NCBI GenBank assembly: GCA_017984035.1 | Contig: JAGOAF010000001.1 | Span: 47,413-111,412 of the forward strand | DNA: 64,000 nucleotides | Direction: 5' to 3' | Origin: Flavobacterium sp. | GTDB taxonomy: Bacteria; Bacteroidota; Bacteroidia; Flavobacteriales; Flavobacteriaceae | Shown here: positions 45,726 to 55,489 of the stretch, piece by piece | Numbering within the stretch: position 1 is the stretch's first letter | Layout: the number at the start of each line of letters is the position of its first letter | Notes under the pieces: model-generated | Database searches by the model: none | Seen by the model: the letters and a program-made list of their open reading frames with translations, nothing else | Told to the model about the DNA's origin: nothing | Translations under genes and position numbers: made by a program

Positions 45726-46913
45726 TTATGAAACGGCTTCTTTGATTCGGCGTAATGCTTCTTTTAAGATATCGTCGCTAGTAGCATAAGAGAAACGAAT
45801 GCAGTTTGGATTTCCAAAAGCATCTCCGGTTACTGTAGCTACATTGGCTTCAGCCAAAAGGTACATAGAGAAATCGTTCGCATCTTTAATTTCAGTTCCT
45901 TTCAAGGTTTTTCCGAAGAAAGAAGAAACATCTGGGAATACATAAAAAGCACCTTCTGGAACGTTAATTTTCATCCCTGGAATTTCTTTGATTAATCCTA
46001 CTACTAAATCTCTACGGCTATGAAAAGCATCAACCATGTGTTTCAATACTGAAGGATCAGCATCTACTGCGGTAATGGTTGCACGTTGCGCTACGGAGTT
46101 AGCACCACTAGTAACTTGACCTTGAATTTTGGTACAGGCTTTAGCAATAAATTCAGGTGCGCCAATATAACCAATTCGATAACCTGTCATGGCAAAAGCT
46201 TTAGCTACTCCATTTACAGTGATTGTTTTTTCTAACATTCCTGGAATAGAAGCAATACTGCAAAAAGTTCCAGAGAAGTTAATGTGTTCGTAGATTTCGT
46301 CAGCTACTACATAAACGTTAGGGTATTTTTCTAATACTTTAGCAATAGCAGTTAATTCTTCACGGTTGTATACAGAACCACTTGGATTACAAGGAGAACT
46401 GAACCAAATCATTTTTGTTTTTGGTGTGATAGCCGCTTCTAATTGTGCTGGTGTGATTTTAAAATCTGTCTCAACAGAAGTTGGCACTTCAACTGGGACA
46501 CCGCCTGATAGTTTTACGATTTCGAAATAGGAAACCCAGTATGGTGCTGGTAAAATTACTTCGTCACCGTCATTTAACATGACTTGAGCAATATTGTATA
46601 AAGATTGTTTAGCTCCTGTTGAAACTACAATTTGAGAAGGTTTGTAATCCAAATCGTTATCTCTTTTGAATTTTCTACAAATTGCTTCTTTTAATTCGGC
46701 ATATCCATCTACTGGAGAGTAGGTGCTGTAATTTTCGTCAATTGCTTTTTTAGCAGCTTCTTTGATAAAGTCAGGCGTATTGAAATCAGGTTCGCCTAAA
46801 CTTAAACTGATGATGTCTTTTCCTTGTGCTTTTAATTCTCTGGCTAAAGCAGCCATTGCTAATGTTTGTGATGTAGCTAAGTTGTTAATTCTGTCTGAAA
46901 GTGGATTGCTCAT
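45726..46913 (-). CDS. Pyridoxal phosphate-dependent aminotransferase, aspartate type
   Basis: This 395-residue fold-type I PLP enzyme resembles class I aspartate/aromatic aminotransferases of the thermophilic AspC group. The PLP lysine is K238 in VNGVAKAFAMTGYRIGY. SLGEPDFNTP and NPSGSVYN are typical, and the Arg that binds the substrate carboxylate lies in CIRFSYATS near the C-terminus. The amino donor is likely aspartate with 2-oxoglutarate, but other specificities are possible. Confidence 0.94.
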   Translation of the reverse strand: MSNPLSDRINNLATSQTLAMAALARELKAQGKDIISLSLGEPDFNTPDFIKEAAKKAIDENYSTYSPVDGYAELKEAICRKFKRDNDLDYKPSQIVVSTGAKQSLYNIAQVMLNDGDEVILPAPYWVSYFEIVKLSGGVPVEVPTSVETDFKITPAQLEAAITPKTKMIWFSSPCNPSGSVYNREELTAIAKVLEKYPNVYVVADEIYEHINFSGTFCSIASIPGMLEKTITVNGVAKAFAMTGYRIGYIGAPEFIAKACTKIQGQVTSGANSVAQRATITAVDADPSVLKHMVDAFHSRRDLVVGLIKEIPGMKINVPEGAFYVFPDVSSFFGKTLKGTEIKDANDFSMYLLAEANVATVTGDAFGNPNCIRFSYATSDDILKEALRRIKEAVS

Positions 46914-46977
46914 TTTCTAGTGTGTTGAAATGGTCTAATTCGCAGTTGTCGAATTAGGTATAGTTAGTATTTATTAT

Positions 46978-48075
46978 TTATGCGCTTAACTCGGGTTTCA
47001 TTCCTAAATTTTTCAAATGGGTAAAATGCGATAGAATAGCCTCTCGAGTGGTTTTAAACTCGTGATATGGAAGATTACATTCTTTAGCAGTTTGTTTGAC
47101 AAACTCGGCAATTTTATCATAGTGCACGTGAGAAATGTTAGGAAAAATATGGTGCTCTATTTGGTGATTTAATCCACCCGTGTAATAATTGATCAACCAG
47201 TTTTTTGGAGCAAAATTAGCTGTTGTATATAATTGGTGAATTGCCCAAGTGTTTTCAATTTCGCCTTCTTCATTTGGTATTGGATTGGCAGTTTCATCTA
47301 CTACATGTGCTAACTGAAACACTACACTTAGAATTAAACCTGCTGTGTAATGCATTACTAGAAAGCCTAGTATTACTTTCCACCACGTTATACCCATTAC
47401 CATCGGAATAACTAACCAAATAGAGAAATAAATGACTTTAGTAATGATTAAAGTGGTCCAACGAATAGCTGGTTTTTTGAATTCGCCATACGACAAATTG
47501 CGTTTTAAGTAGCGTTTCATTTGAAGAAAATCAGTTGTGATAGCCCAATTGAAAGTCAACAAACCGTATAAGAAAACCGAATAATAATGTTGAAATTTAT
47601 GATAGCTGTACCATTTAGCAGTTTTAGAAAAACGTAAGATACGTCCTGCTTCTAAATCTTCATCATGTCCTAAAATATTGGTATACGTATGGTGTAATAC
47701 ATTGTGTTGTACTTGCCAGTTGTATACATTTCCAGCTAAGATGTATATGCTTCCTCCCATGAACTTGTTTACCCAAGATTTGTTAGAATAAGCTCCATGA
47801 TTTCCATCATGCATTACATTCATACCCACTCCAGCCATACCAACACCTATGATTAAATTCAACAGTAAATAGGTCCAAAAAGGCATATCCATCGCCAATA
47901 AAAAGAAATACGGAGTAAGGAAAATGGAGAACATTACAATCGTTTTGAGGTGTAGTTTCCAGTTTCCAGTTTTATCAAGATTATTTTCTTTGAAATAATT
48001 ATTGACACGCGAATTCAAGGTTCTAAAAAATTTTAGATCGTCTTGCTTAGCAAATGTTGGAGCGGTATTTTTCAT
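46978..48075 (-). CDS. Fatty acid desaturase / acyl-CoA desaturase
   Basis: The protein has 365 residues from the ATG at 48075. The longer in-frame reading from 48147 is rejected because it starts in the promoter. Several transmembrane helices are visible. The three histidine boxes that hold the di-iron centre are present: HDGNHG, HNVLHH and HQIEHH. The pattern and length fit front-end/linoleoyl-CoA-type desaturases used to tune membrane fluidity. The regioselectivity cannot be inferred. Confidence 0.92.
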   Translation of the reverse strand: MKNTAPTFAKQDDLKFFRTLNSRVNNYFKENNLDKTGNWKLHLKTIVMFSIFLTPYFFLLAMDMPFWTYLLLNLIIGVGMAGVGMNVMHDGNHGAYSNKSWVNKFMGGSIYILAGNVYNWQVQHNVLHHTYTNILGHDEDLEAGRILRFSKTAKWYSYHKFQHYYSVFLYGLLTFNWAITTDFLQMKRYLKRNLSYGEFKKPAIRWTTLIITKVIYFSIWLVIPMVMGITWWKVILGFLVMHYTAGLILSVVFQLAHVVDETANPIPNEEGEIENTWAIHQLYTTANFAPKNWLINYYTGGLNHQIEHHIFPNISHVHYDKIAEFVKQTAKECNLPYHEFKTTREAILSHFTHLKNLGMKPELSA

Positions 48076-48094
48076 AATCTTGAATAATAATCTA

Positions 48095-48127
48095 CAAAGA
48101 TAATTATTATAAATTTTTGTTGTACAA
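48095..48127 (-). promoter_or_regulatory. Promoter of the desaturase gene
   Basis: On the minus strand TTG (48127-48125), 22 bases, TATCTTTG (48102-48095). The -7 element ends 19 bases before the ATG. Confidence 0.58.
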
Positions 48128-48158
48128 AAATGAACTACTATTTCCAATCTAAAAATAG

Positions 48159-48166
48159 TACTTTTG
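48159..48166 (+). promoter_or_regulatory. -7 element for rsmG
   Basis: TACTTTTG matches the consensus and ends 15 bases before the ATG at 48182. No TTG at correct spacing. Confidence 0.4.
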
Positions 48167-48181
48167 TTAAAAATTTATAAA

Positions 48182-48811
48182 ATGGAAGCAATTCTGAAGC
48201 ATTTTCCTGATTTAACTCAGGTTCAAAAAGAACAATTTCAGCAGTTAGATTCTTTGTATCATGATTGGAATGAAAAAATCAATGTCATTTCTCGTAAAGA
48301 TATTGATGCATTGTACACTAAACATGTTTTGCATTCTTTGGGGATTGCTAAAATTCAGTCTTTTGAGCCAGGAACATTTGTGTTAGATGTTGGTACAGGA
48401 GGTGGATTTCCTGGGATTCCATTGGCGATACTTTTTCCAGAAACACGTTTTTATTTGATTGATGTCATCGCCAAAAAAATAAAAGTAGTACAGGCAGTAG
48501 CAGATGCTTTGGGTTTAAAAAATGTGAAAGCAGAACAAATTCGCGCCGAAAATGTTAAAGGTGATTTTGATTTTATTGTTAGCCGTGCGGTGACTAATAT
48601 GCCTGACTTTGTTTCTTGGGTAAAAACCAAAATCAAAAAACAACACAAACACGAATTGAAAAATGGCATTCTCTACTTGAAAGGAGGAGACTTGACCGAA
48701 GAATTGAAGGATTTTCCAAAAGCGACTTTGTATGACTTAGCTGAAATTTTTGAAGACGAATTCTTTGAAACCAAAAAAGTGGTGCATTTACCTTTAAAAT
48801 TTACGATTTAA
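48182..48811 (+). CDS. rsmG: 16S rRNA (guanine(527)-N7)-methyltransferase
   Basis: The protein has 209 residues from the ATG at 48182. The TTG at 48164 overlaps the promoter. It methylates G527 in 16S rRNA. The SAM-binding motif is FVLDVGTGGGFPGIPLAI; DFIVSRAVTNMPDF and NGILYLKGGD are family blocks. It starts with the substrate-binding helix region (YHDWNEKINVISRKD). It is divergent from the desaturase gene. Confidence 0.95.
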   Translation: MEAILKHFPDLTQVQKEQFQQLDSLYHDWNEKINVISRKDIDALYTKHVLHSLGIAKIQSFEPGTFVLDVGTGGGFPGIPLAILFPETRFYLIDVIAKKIKVVQAVADALGLKNVKAEQIRAENVKGDFDFIVSRAVTNMPDFVSWVKTKIKKQHKHELKNGILYLKGGDLTEELKDFPKATLYDLAEIFEDEFFETKKVVHLPLKFTI

Positions 48812-48846
48812 GATATACGATTTACGATTGTAAATTGTCAAAAAAT

Positions 48847-48881
48847 AAAACCCACAAACTGAAATTCAATTTGTGGGTTTT
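48847..48881. terminator. Bidirectional terminator between rsmG and pruA
   Basis: AAAACCCACAAA and TTTGTGGGTTTT form a 12-bp stem with an 11-base loop between convergent genes. Confidence 0.85.
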
Positions 48882-48918
48882 TATATAGTACCTCGCATAT
48901 AGTACTTCGTCAATTGAC

Positions 48919-50544
48919 TTATCCTAAAAATGGATACCTGTAATCTTCAGGAGCTACTAATGTTTCTTTAATTGTTCTTGGCGATGCCCAACGCAATAAA
49001 TTCAAAGCCGATCCAGCTTTGTCATTGGTACCAGAAGCTCTAGCGCCACCAAAAGGTTGTTGTCCTACAACAGCACCTGTTGGTTTGTCGTTGATGTAGA
49101 AGTTACCTGCTGCATTTTGAAGTGCTACAGTGGCTTCTTCAATTGCATAACGGTCAGTACTGAAAACTGCTCCTGTTAAGGCGTATTCTGATGTTGTGTC
49201 AACTAAATGTAAGGTTTCAGACCATTTTGCATCTTCGTACACATAGATAGTAATTACTGGACCGAATAATTCGGTCTCCATAGTTGTGTATTTTGGATTG
49301 GTCGTTACAATTACTGTTGGTTCTATAAAATATCCTTTTGATTTGTCGTAATTGCCTCCTATAATAATTTCAGCATCAGCATCTTTCTTGGCTTGGTCAA
49401 TATAACTTGCCAATTTGTCAAAAGAACCTTCGTGAATTACTGCTGTAATAAAATTAGAGAAGTCTTCAGGAGATCCCATTTTCATTGATTTTACATCGGT
49501 AATTACTTGTTCTTTAACCGTTGACCAAAGGCTTTTTGGGATGTAGGCTCTAGAAGCGGCAGAACATTTTTGTCCTTGAAATTCAAAAGCACCACGAACG
49601 ATTCCGGTAGCCACTTGTTTTACATTGGCGGAAGGATGGGCAATAATAAAATCTTTCCCACCTGTTTCCCCTACAATTCTTGGATAGGTTTTGTAATGTT
49701 GAATGTTAGTTCCAATTTTAGCCCAAATATCTTTGAATACATGAGTCGAACCAGTGAAGTGAACCCCAGCAAAATCACGACTAGCTAAAACTGTATCAGT
49801 TACCATTAAGGCATCTCCAAAAACTACATTGATAACACCGTCTGGCAATCCTGCTTCTTTGAAAATATCGATAATAATTTTTGCAGAGAAAACTTGACTA
49901 TCGCTTGGTTTCCAAACTACTACATTCCCCATCATGGCAGCACTAGCTGGTAAATTAGCGGCAATGGCTGTAAAGTTAAAAGGAGTAATAGCGTAGATGA
50001 ATCCTTCTAGCGGTCTGTATTCTAAACGGTTCCAAACCGATGAGTCTGAAGTAGGTTGGTCACTGTAAATTTGTGACATGAATTCAACGTTGAAACGTAA
50101 AAAGTCGATTAATTCACAAGAAGCGTCAATTTCAGCTTGATGGATCGTTTTTGATTGTGCAATCATGGTAGCAGCATTGATTCTTGCTCTGTAAGGCCCT
50201 GCAATCAATTCCGCTGCTTTTAAGAAAATAGCGGCACGTTGTTCCCAAGCCATATTGGCCCAAGCCTGTCTCGATTCTAAGGCGTTTGCAATAGCTTTTT
50301 CTACATGTGATTTTTCCGCTAAATGATAGGTTCCAACGATGTGCTGGTGATCGTGTGGAGCCGACATAGTTCTGGTATTTCCAGTTCTGATTTCTTCGCT
50401 TCCAATGTATAATGGAACGTCGATAGTGGTGTTCCACATTTTTTTGTATGCGTCCAATACCGCTGCTTTTTCAGCTGAATTTGGGGCGTATGATTTTACA
50501 GGCTCATTGATCGCTTTGGGTACTTTAAAAAATCCTTTTAACAT
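48919..50544 (-). CDS. pruA: L-glutamate gamma-semialdehyde dehydrogenase (P5C dehydrogenase)
   Basis: This 541-residue aldehyde dehydrogenase oxidises glutamate semialdehyde to glutamate in proline catabolism. The catalytic Cys is C327 in FQGQKCSAASRAY and the general base Glu is E293 in VGETGGKDF. The NAD-site motif HFTGSTHVF is also present. It is the stand-alone form; a linked PutA/proline dehydrogenase is not in this window. A TACTTTTG element on the minus strand near 50640-50647 is a possible promoter. Confidence 0.95.
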   Translation of the reverse strand: MLKGFFKVPKAINEPVKSYAPNSAEKAAVLDAYKKMWNTTIDVPLYIGSEEIRTGNTRTMSAPHDHQHIVGTYHLAEKSHVEKAIANALESRQAWANMAWEQRAAIFLKAAELIAGPYRARINAATMIAQSKTIHQAEIDASCELIDFLRFNVEFMSQIYSDQPTSDSSVWNRLEYRPLEGFIYAITPFNFTAIAANLPASAAMMGNVVVWKPSDSQVFSAKIIIDIFKEAGLPDGVINVVFGDALMVTDTVLASRDFAGVHFTGSTHVFKDIWAKIGTNIQHYKTYPRIVGETGGKDFIIAHPSANVKQVATGIVRGAFEFQGQKCSAASRAYIPKSLWSTVKEQVITDVKSMKMGSPEDFSNFITAVIHEGSFDKLASYIDQAKKDADAEIIIGGNYDKSKGYFIEPTVIVTTNPKYTTMETELFGPVITIYVYEDAKWSETLHLVDTTSEYALTGAVFSTDRYAIEEATVALQNAAGNFYINDKPTGAVVGQQPFGGARASGTNDKAGSALNLLRWASPRTIKETLVAPEDYRYPFLG

Positions 50545-50639
50545 AATGATGGTATTAAAAAACCTGTTATTTAACAGATTTGAATTAGCAATGAAAAAGT
50601 TACAATTATTCTAAAACTTGCGAATAATCTAAACTAATA

Positions 50640-50647
50640 CAAAAGTA
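50640..50647 (-). promoter_or_regulatory. -7 element for pruA
   Basis: TACTTTTG on the minus strand, consensus match, 96 bases before the ATG, with no good -33 box. Confidence 0.32.
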
Positions 50648-50715
50648 CAAAGGATAATTTAATAAAAATATGAATTGAACGGAATAAATTAAAATTTATT
50701 CAAAAAAGAATGGAG

Positions 50716-51102
50716 TTAATTAAGGGCGAAAGGAGCGCTTAATCTAAAAGAGGGTACAATAACTTTGAAAGTCTTGGTAGTGGTAAAATTAATCATGTTG
50801 AAGTGGCCTTTCATAGCTCCATGTGGTGATGAAAGTAAACAACCAGAGCTATAGGTATAAAATTCACCAGGTTTTAAAACCGGTTTTTTACCAATAACTC
50901 CTTCGCCATCTACAATTTCTAACTCGTTCAAAGAATCAAAAATTTCCCAATGACGCGAAACTAACTGAACAGAATCTTTGCTGTGGTTTTCAATTTTGAT
51001 TTGGTAACTAAAGGCAAAATGAATTCTGTAGTTTTTGAAGTAAGTGCCCTCAAAACTAGTCAAAACTGAAATTTTAATACCTCTCGTGATTTGAGAAACC
51101 AT
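50716..51102 (-). CDS. apaG: ApaG domain protein
   Basis: This 128-residue protein is a single ApaG/FxaA-like immunoglobulin-type domain. Key blocks are GIKISVLTSFEGTYF, YQIKIENHS (here YQIKIENHSKD), and GEFYTYSSGCLLSSPHGAMKG, which holds the conserved glycine-rich segment. E. coli ApaG was linked to Co2+/Mg2+ efflux by genetics, but the biochemical role is unsettled. It is cytoplasmic. Confidence 0.94.
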   Translation of the reverse strand: MVSQITRGIKISVLTSFEGTYFKNYRIHFAFSYQIKIENHSKDSVQLVSRHWEIFDSLNELEIVDGEGVIGKKPVLKPGEFYTYSSGCLLSSPHGAMKGHFNMINFTTTKTFKVIVPSFRLSAPFALN

Positions 51103-51175
51103 AGTGAATTCGTATTACTCCCTTCAAAATTACAAAAAAATGATTCTGTTTTTACAAATAGGGCTAAAATGTTCG

Positions 51176-52429
51176 TTAATTGATGATATTCAAAGAGGAA
51201 GCTGTACCTTTTCCTATAATTCGTGTAAAGCGATCTGTATCTTCTTTGTAGTATACTAAAACGGTATATTCATTTTCTGTTTGAAAATAATTTCCGTCAA
51301 TAGCATTTTCTGAATCAATACTTCCATTAGGTTTAACAGCCAAATATTCAAAATTGGTAAATCCTTGTTTGATTAAAATGGCTTTTTCATAAAGCCCTTT
51401 TTCAGGATTGTATTCCATTTTATTTTCAGTGGTGAACGCATAATTATTAAACATTCCTGTCACATATATGGCGCCGTCTGAACTTCTAAATAAGGGTGCT
51501 GAAAGGCTAAAATACACCCAAGCATAATCGGCTTCTAAATCACTGTTTTCTGAAAATAAACGACGCGTTACAAAGTTGCCATTTATATCTTGGTTGTTGT
51601 AGTAATTGGCATTGACGCGCGCTTCATTGGTAAACAAATAACTACTGTAAATGTCTTTTTGACTATCAACTCTTGAGATAGTATTACTTGCTACTCGGAT
51701 TTCTTTGTTGTCAAAAAACAAAAATTCATTTCCAGCCCAAAATTGTGTTGGCGTATCGTATTTGTAAATTAAATCGTTTCCAATAGTATATTGTGGTGCA
51801 ACATTGGAAATTGCAGTTGGTAATTTTCCGTTTTGTAGCAAGACGGTTTTTATGTTTTTTAATGGATTTTGGAAATTAATTACATTGGATTTTACAGTAA
51901 ATTCAAGATTGTGTTTAGAATCCAAATTTGTCACGGTACGGGCTCTTTTTATCTGTATTGGTACAGTTACAGCATCTTCGTAAATCATAAATTTTCTTGA
52001 AAAAACAACTTCTTTATCCTCATTTAAAATTTTCAGCATATAATTTCCGCTGATTTTTATTTGCGTGTTGCTGTTTGGGAAAGCTAAGCGGTAATGCGTA
52101 TAAATCTGCAACGAGTTAAAGGAGTTTGAAGATTCTTGAATTCGCTGGTTATCAAATCCTAGAAGGTAGTCCCGTTTTTGAATGTCTGAAGGATTCCAGT
52201 TGTAATCGCAATGAACAATTTCGTAAAAGTAAGAAGCATCGTTGCCAAAAAGATCATCAAATTGTAGCTGGAATGCCACCCCTAGTTCAAAAATGGGAAC
52301 TACATTTTGATTGTTCTGTACAAAAGAAACTGTCTTGATATTATAAGGAGGGACAACCTCATTTTCTACTTGAGCTGAAGCTATAGTAAATACAAATAGG
52401 AGTAGCGTTTGAAAATAATAACGAAGCAT
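51176..52429 (-). CDS. T9SS plug protein (DUF5103 family)
   Basis: This 417-residue protein has a signal peptide cut near residue 19 (LFVFTIASAQ). The pattern ENEVVPPYNIKTVSFVQNNQ, followed by FELGVAFQLQFDDLFGND, is that of DUF5103, which includes the Plug protein found in the SprA translocon of F. johnsoniae. In that complex Plug closes the periplasmic side of the pore until cargo and partner arrive. Several Ig-like segments follow. It fits the T9SS genes elsewhere in the window. It reads leftward and is followed by the ApaG gene. Confidence 0.88.
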   Translation of the reverse strand: MLRYYFQTLLLFVFTIASAQVENEVVPPYNIKTVSFVQNNQNVVPIFELGVAFQLQFDDLFGNDASYFYEIVHCDYNWNPSDIQKRDYLLGFDNQRIQESSNSFNSLQIYTHYRLAFPNSNTQIKISGNYMLKILNEDKEVVFSRKFMIYEDAVTVPIQIKRARTVTNLDSKHNLEFTVKSNVINFQNPLKNIKTVLLQNGKLPTAISNVAPQYTIGNDLIYKYDTPTQFWAGNEFLFFDNKEIRVASNTISRVDSQKDIYSSYLFTNEARVNANYYNNQDINGNFVTRRLFSENSDLEADYAWVYFSLSAPLFRSSDGAIYVTGMFNNYAFTTENKMEYNPEKGLYEKAILIKQGFTNFEYLAVKPNGSIDSENAIDGNYFQTENEYTVLVYYKEDTDRFTRIIGKGTASSLNIIN

Positions 52430-52477
52430 AATTGATTGAATTACGAGTCGTAAATATAAACAATTAGTTGCTTTAGA

Positions 52478-53248
52478 TTATTTAAAACAAACAGGGATAA
52501 TTTCGCCCGGAGCTAAACAATATTTTGTTACTAATTCAGGACTGATTTTTTTGGTATAATCTTCTTCAGTTACAGTAAATCCAATACTTCGCAATTTGTC
52601 AAAATAATCACGACCGTACACTCTTACATGATCGTATTGACCAAAAATTGCAGCGCGTTCTTTTTCGTCAGTAATCGAATCATCGGAAAAAGTAGTAGCT
52701 CGATTTAAATCTTGAGGAATTTGAAGAATTGCCATTCCACCTGGTTTTAAAACGCGATACAATTCTTGCATCGCTTTAGTGTCATCTGGAATATGTTCCA
52801 ATACATGGTTGCAAAATAATACATCGTATTGGTTGTCTTCAAAAGGCAGATTGCAAATATCAGCTTTTACATCAGCCAAAGGCGAAAATAAATCGGTTGT
52901 GGTGTATTGGATGTTTTTTTGTTTTTTGAAACGTTTGTAAAATTCTTGTTCTGGTGCAAAATGCAGTACATTTTTTTTCTCTGATGCAGTAAAAAAATCA
53001 GTTTCATTTTGTAAATACAACCATAACAAACGGTGTCTTTCTAAAGATAATGTACTTGGTGAAAGCACGTTGTTTCTTTGGGTGCCGTAACCATATGGTA
53101 AAAACATTCGAAAACTTTTTCCGTCAATTGGGTCCGTAAATGTATTTCCTTTTAACAGGAATGCTAAAATAGGACGAGCCACGATACTCAATCGAATTAA
53201 GATAGGGCGTGGGATGGTGTTAAGAATGAACTTAAAAATCTTTTTCAT
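52478..53248 (-). CDS. Class I SAM-dependent methyltransferase
   Basis: This 256-residue protein has an N-terminal region of about 95 residues (with YGYGTQRNNVLSPSTLSLERH). A Methyltransf_11-like domain follows: VLHFAPEQEF replaces the usual glycine motif, then FCNHVLEHIPDDTKAMQELYR and VLKPGGMAILQIPQ. The first strand motif lacks the common GxGxG, so SAM binding is altered or unusual. The substrate is unknown. Its start codon overlaps the map stop by one base (TAATG), implying translational coupling with map. Confidence 0.86.
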   Translation of the reverse strand: MKKIFKFILNTIPRPILIRLSIVARPILAFLLKGNTFTDPIDGKSFRMFLPYGYGTQRNNVLSPSTLSLERHRLLWLYLQNETDFFTASEKKNVLHFAPEQEFYKRFKKQKNIQYTTTDLFSPLADVKADICNLPFEDNQYDVLFCNHVLEHIPDDTKAMQELYRVLKPGGMAILQIPQDLNRATTFSDDSITDEKERAAIFGQYDHVRVYGRDYFDKLRSIGFTVTEEDYTKKISPELVTKYCLAPGEIIPVCFK

Positions 53249-54066
53249 TATATATGTAATGGATTTTGTCTGAATTCATCTTCTTCATTACTCACTATTC
53301 CTAAAGCATCATAGATGTATTTGAAAGTCGAAAGTAGTTCAGGTTTTCCGTCTACTAGTGCTACATCGTGTTCAAAATGAGCCGAAGGTTTGTTGTCTGC
53401 AGTAGTAATTGTCCAACCATCTTTGTGTTGTTTGATGTTTTTTGTACCTAGATTAATCATTGGTTCGATGGCAACTACCATTCCTTCAACAAATAATTTT
53501 CCGCGACCTTTTTTGCCATAATTAGGCATTTCGGGCTCTTCGTGCATTTTTTGACCCAAACCATGACCAACTAACTCCCGAACCACACCGTAACCATGAG
53601 CTTCAGTATATTTTTGAATTGCATTACCCACATCTTCAACGCGATTTCCCGCTTTGAATTCGCGGATACCAACGTATAAAGATTCTTTGGTAATTTGTAA
53701 TAATTTTTTGGTTTCTGGAGCAACGTCTCCTATTTCGAAAGTATAAGCATGATCGCCGTGAAATCCGTTTTTGAACGCACCGCAGTCAACCGAGATAATA
53801 TCGCCATTTTGTAATGGAGTATTATTTGGAATTCCATGTACTACCTGAGTATTTGGACTCATACAAAGTGTATTGGGAAACCCATATAATCCTAAGAAAC
53901 TTGGAATTGCTCCATGGTCCCTAATGAATTCTTCGGCTAATTTGTCTAAATATAGGGTGGTTACTCCTTCTTTGATTTCAGAAGCAATCATTCCTAAGGT
54001 TTTGGATACGATTAAAGCACTTTCGCGCATTAATTCTATTTCTTCACGTGACTTTACTATAATCAT
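53248..54066 (-). CDS. map: Methionine aminopeptidase, type I
   Basis: This 272-residue enzyme removes the N-terminal Met from proteins. The metal ligands (D, D, H, E, E) are present in SVDCGAFKNGFHGDHAYTF, ELVGHGLGQKMHEEPEMPNY and VVAIEPMINLG. The length is normal for type Ia. The next gene downstream overlaps by one base. A TACTTTTG element (54087-54094, minus strand) lies 21 bases before the ATG, within the 34-base gap to the TolC stop. Confidence 0.96.
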   Translation of the reverse strand: MIIVKSREEIELMRESALIVSKTLGMIASEIKEGVTTLYLDKLAEEFIRDHGAIPSFLGLYGFPNTLCMSPNTQVVHGIPNNTPLQNGDIISVDCGAFKNGFHGDHAYTFEIGDVAPETKKLLQITKESLYVGIREFKAGNRVEDVGNAIQKYTEAHGYGVVRELVGHGLGQKMHEEPEMPNYGKKGRGKLFVEGMVVAIEPMINLGTKNIKQHKDGWTITTADNKPSAHFEHDVALVDGKPELLSTFKYIYDALGIVSNEEDEFRQNPLHI

Positions 54067-54086
54067 ATTTAATAAAAATAAGATTG

Positions 54087-54094
54087 CAAAAGTA
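54087..54094 (-). promoter_or_regulatory. -7 element for map
   Basis: TACTTTTG on the minus strand, 21 bases before the map ATG. The next base toward the TolC gene starts its 3' end. A -33 TTG is not clear. Confidence 0.38.
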
Positions 54095-54100
54095 ACAATA

Positions 54101-55489
54101 TTAATCCGGATTTGCCATTATCTTAAATAATTCAGCATTTGAATTTAAAAATCGATTCTCCAATCCTAGTTGCGTGAGTTGGATGCTTACCAAATTATTT
54201 TCTCTCGCATTCATTAAAAAAATTGAACTTTCTCCTAATGAAAATAATCGTTCTTCAGATTGCAACATTTGACTATTTCCAGAAACTATACTTGAAATTA
54301 ATTGGAGTTGTTTTTCTATTGATTTAATTTCTGTTTGTTGGGCAGTGATTTTATTTTTTAATTGAATGCGCTCAAGATCTAAAGTAAGTTTAGTATCCTG
54401 AATTTTGAATTTCGCCAGTTGTAAACTACCTCGTTCTTTTCGCAAAAACAATGGAAATTTAAAATTAACTCCAATTTTATAATTATTAAAATTGGTATCG
54501 TTCCAATAATTAGGCTCGGATAAATAATGGTAACCCACATCCATTTTAGGAAGTAAGCTATTGGCTTTTAGCTTTCGCTCTACTTCCAAAATAGCCAATT
54601 TATTTTCTAACGAATTAATTTTAGGATGGTTATTTATAGCAATTGTATCCGTAATTAATTTATTGATTTTTAAGGTTTCACCGATCGTTTGTTCTAATTT
54701 GTTTTCTGGAAGTATATCGTCTTGTAATTCTAATGGAATGGTATTCTCTAACCATAAATAATTAGACAAATCTAGTTTTGATTTGGCTAATTTTAACTTG
54801 GCTTCTTCCAGATTCCATCGTCTTGTTTTTACCACAATACCAGCTTCAACACTATCAATAGCTGGCTTATCTCCATTTTTAATAAGGGTTAAGATTCCTT
54901 TGTAGCGTACACTTGCATTGTCTAAATAATTCGCATAGAGTTGTACTTCACTGTGGTTTCTTTTCCAATTAAAGTAAGCCAATGATGCATTATACAACAC
55001 TTCTATAGCTTGTAGTTTTCGCTCTGCTTGACTTAGGCGCATTTGGATTTTTGCTTTTCGTAAATCGGCCATACGCTGGTTGATAAACAATCCTTGTCCC
55101 ACAGGAACTGTGATTCCTAAAGAGGTTAATCCTTGGTTAGGAAGGGTGTTTTCAGGATTTACAAAAATACCTTCGCTGTTGTCAAATCCTGCTTTTACTT
55201 CGATCCCGTACCAAGTTGGAATTTTAAAACTACTATTGAAGACGGAATAATATTCTTTACCCTTGAATTGCTTTTGATCAAAATCAGCTTCAATTTTAGG
55301 ATCAAATCCCCCGCGAGCTATCATCAAATTAGCTTGCGCCATATTGATTTCCAGTTGCGCGCTTTTTACTAAAGGGTGGTATTTTTTCACATAACCTAGA
55401 AACTCATTGTAATTGAGTTCTTTTAGATTTTGATTTTGCCCCCAAGCGAAAGAACCTAATAGGAGTAGTACAAAATAGCAATGTTTCAT
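54101..55489 (-). CDS. TolC family outer membrane protein (export operon)
   Basis: This 462-residue protein has a signal peptide ending near residue 17 (LLGSFAWGQ). Outer-membrane-efflux repeats follow: YVKKYHPLVKSAQLEINMAQ, and KINSLENKLAILEVERKLKA. It is probably the trimeric outer-membrane channel for the adjacent HlyD and ABC proteins. Its start codon overlaps the HlyD stop by one base (TAATG), so translation is coupled. Confidence 0.92.
   Translation of the reverse strand: MKHCYFVLLLLGSFAWGQNQNLKELNYNEFLGYVKKYHPLVKSAQLEINMAQANLMIARGGFDPKIEADFDQKQFKGKEYYSVFNSSFKIPTWYGIEVKAGFDNSEGIFVNPENTLPNQGLTSLGITVPVGQGLFINQRMADLRKAKIQMRLSQAERKLQAIEVLYNASLAYFNWKRNHSEVQLYANYLDNASVRYKGILTLIKNGDKPAIDSVEAGIVVKTRRWNLEEAKLKLAKSKLDLSNYLWLENTIPLELQDDILPENKLEQTIGETLKINKLITDTIAINNHPKINSLENKLAILEVERKLKANSLLPKMDVGYHYLSEPNYWNDTNFNNYKIGVNFKFPLFLRKERGSLQLAKFKIQDTKLTLDLERIQLKNKITAQQTEIKSIEKQLQLISSIVSGNSQMLQSEERLFSLGESSIFLMNARENNLVSIQLTQLGLENRFLNSNAELFKIMANPD

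Noticed and set aside
45618..45730. Short plus-strand frame (about 38 codons) between the U32 gene and the aminotransferase
   Set aside because: It runs through the hairpin terminator at 45677-45704 and shows no signal, promoter or recognisable protein.
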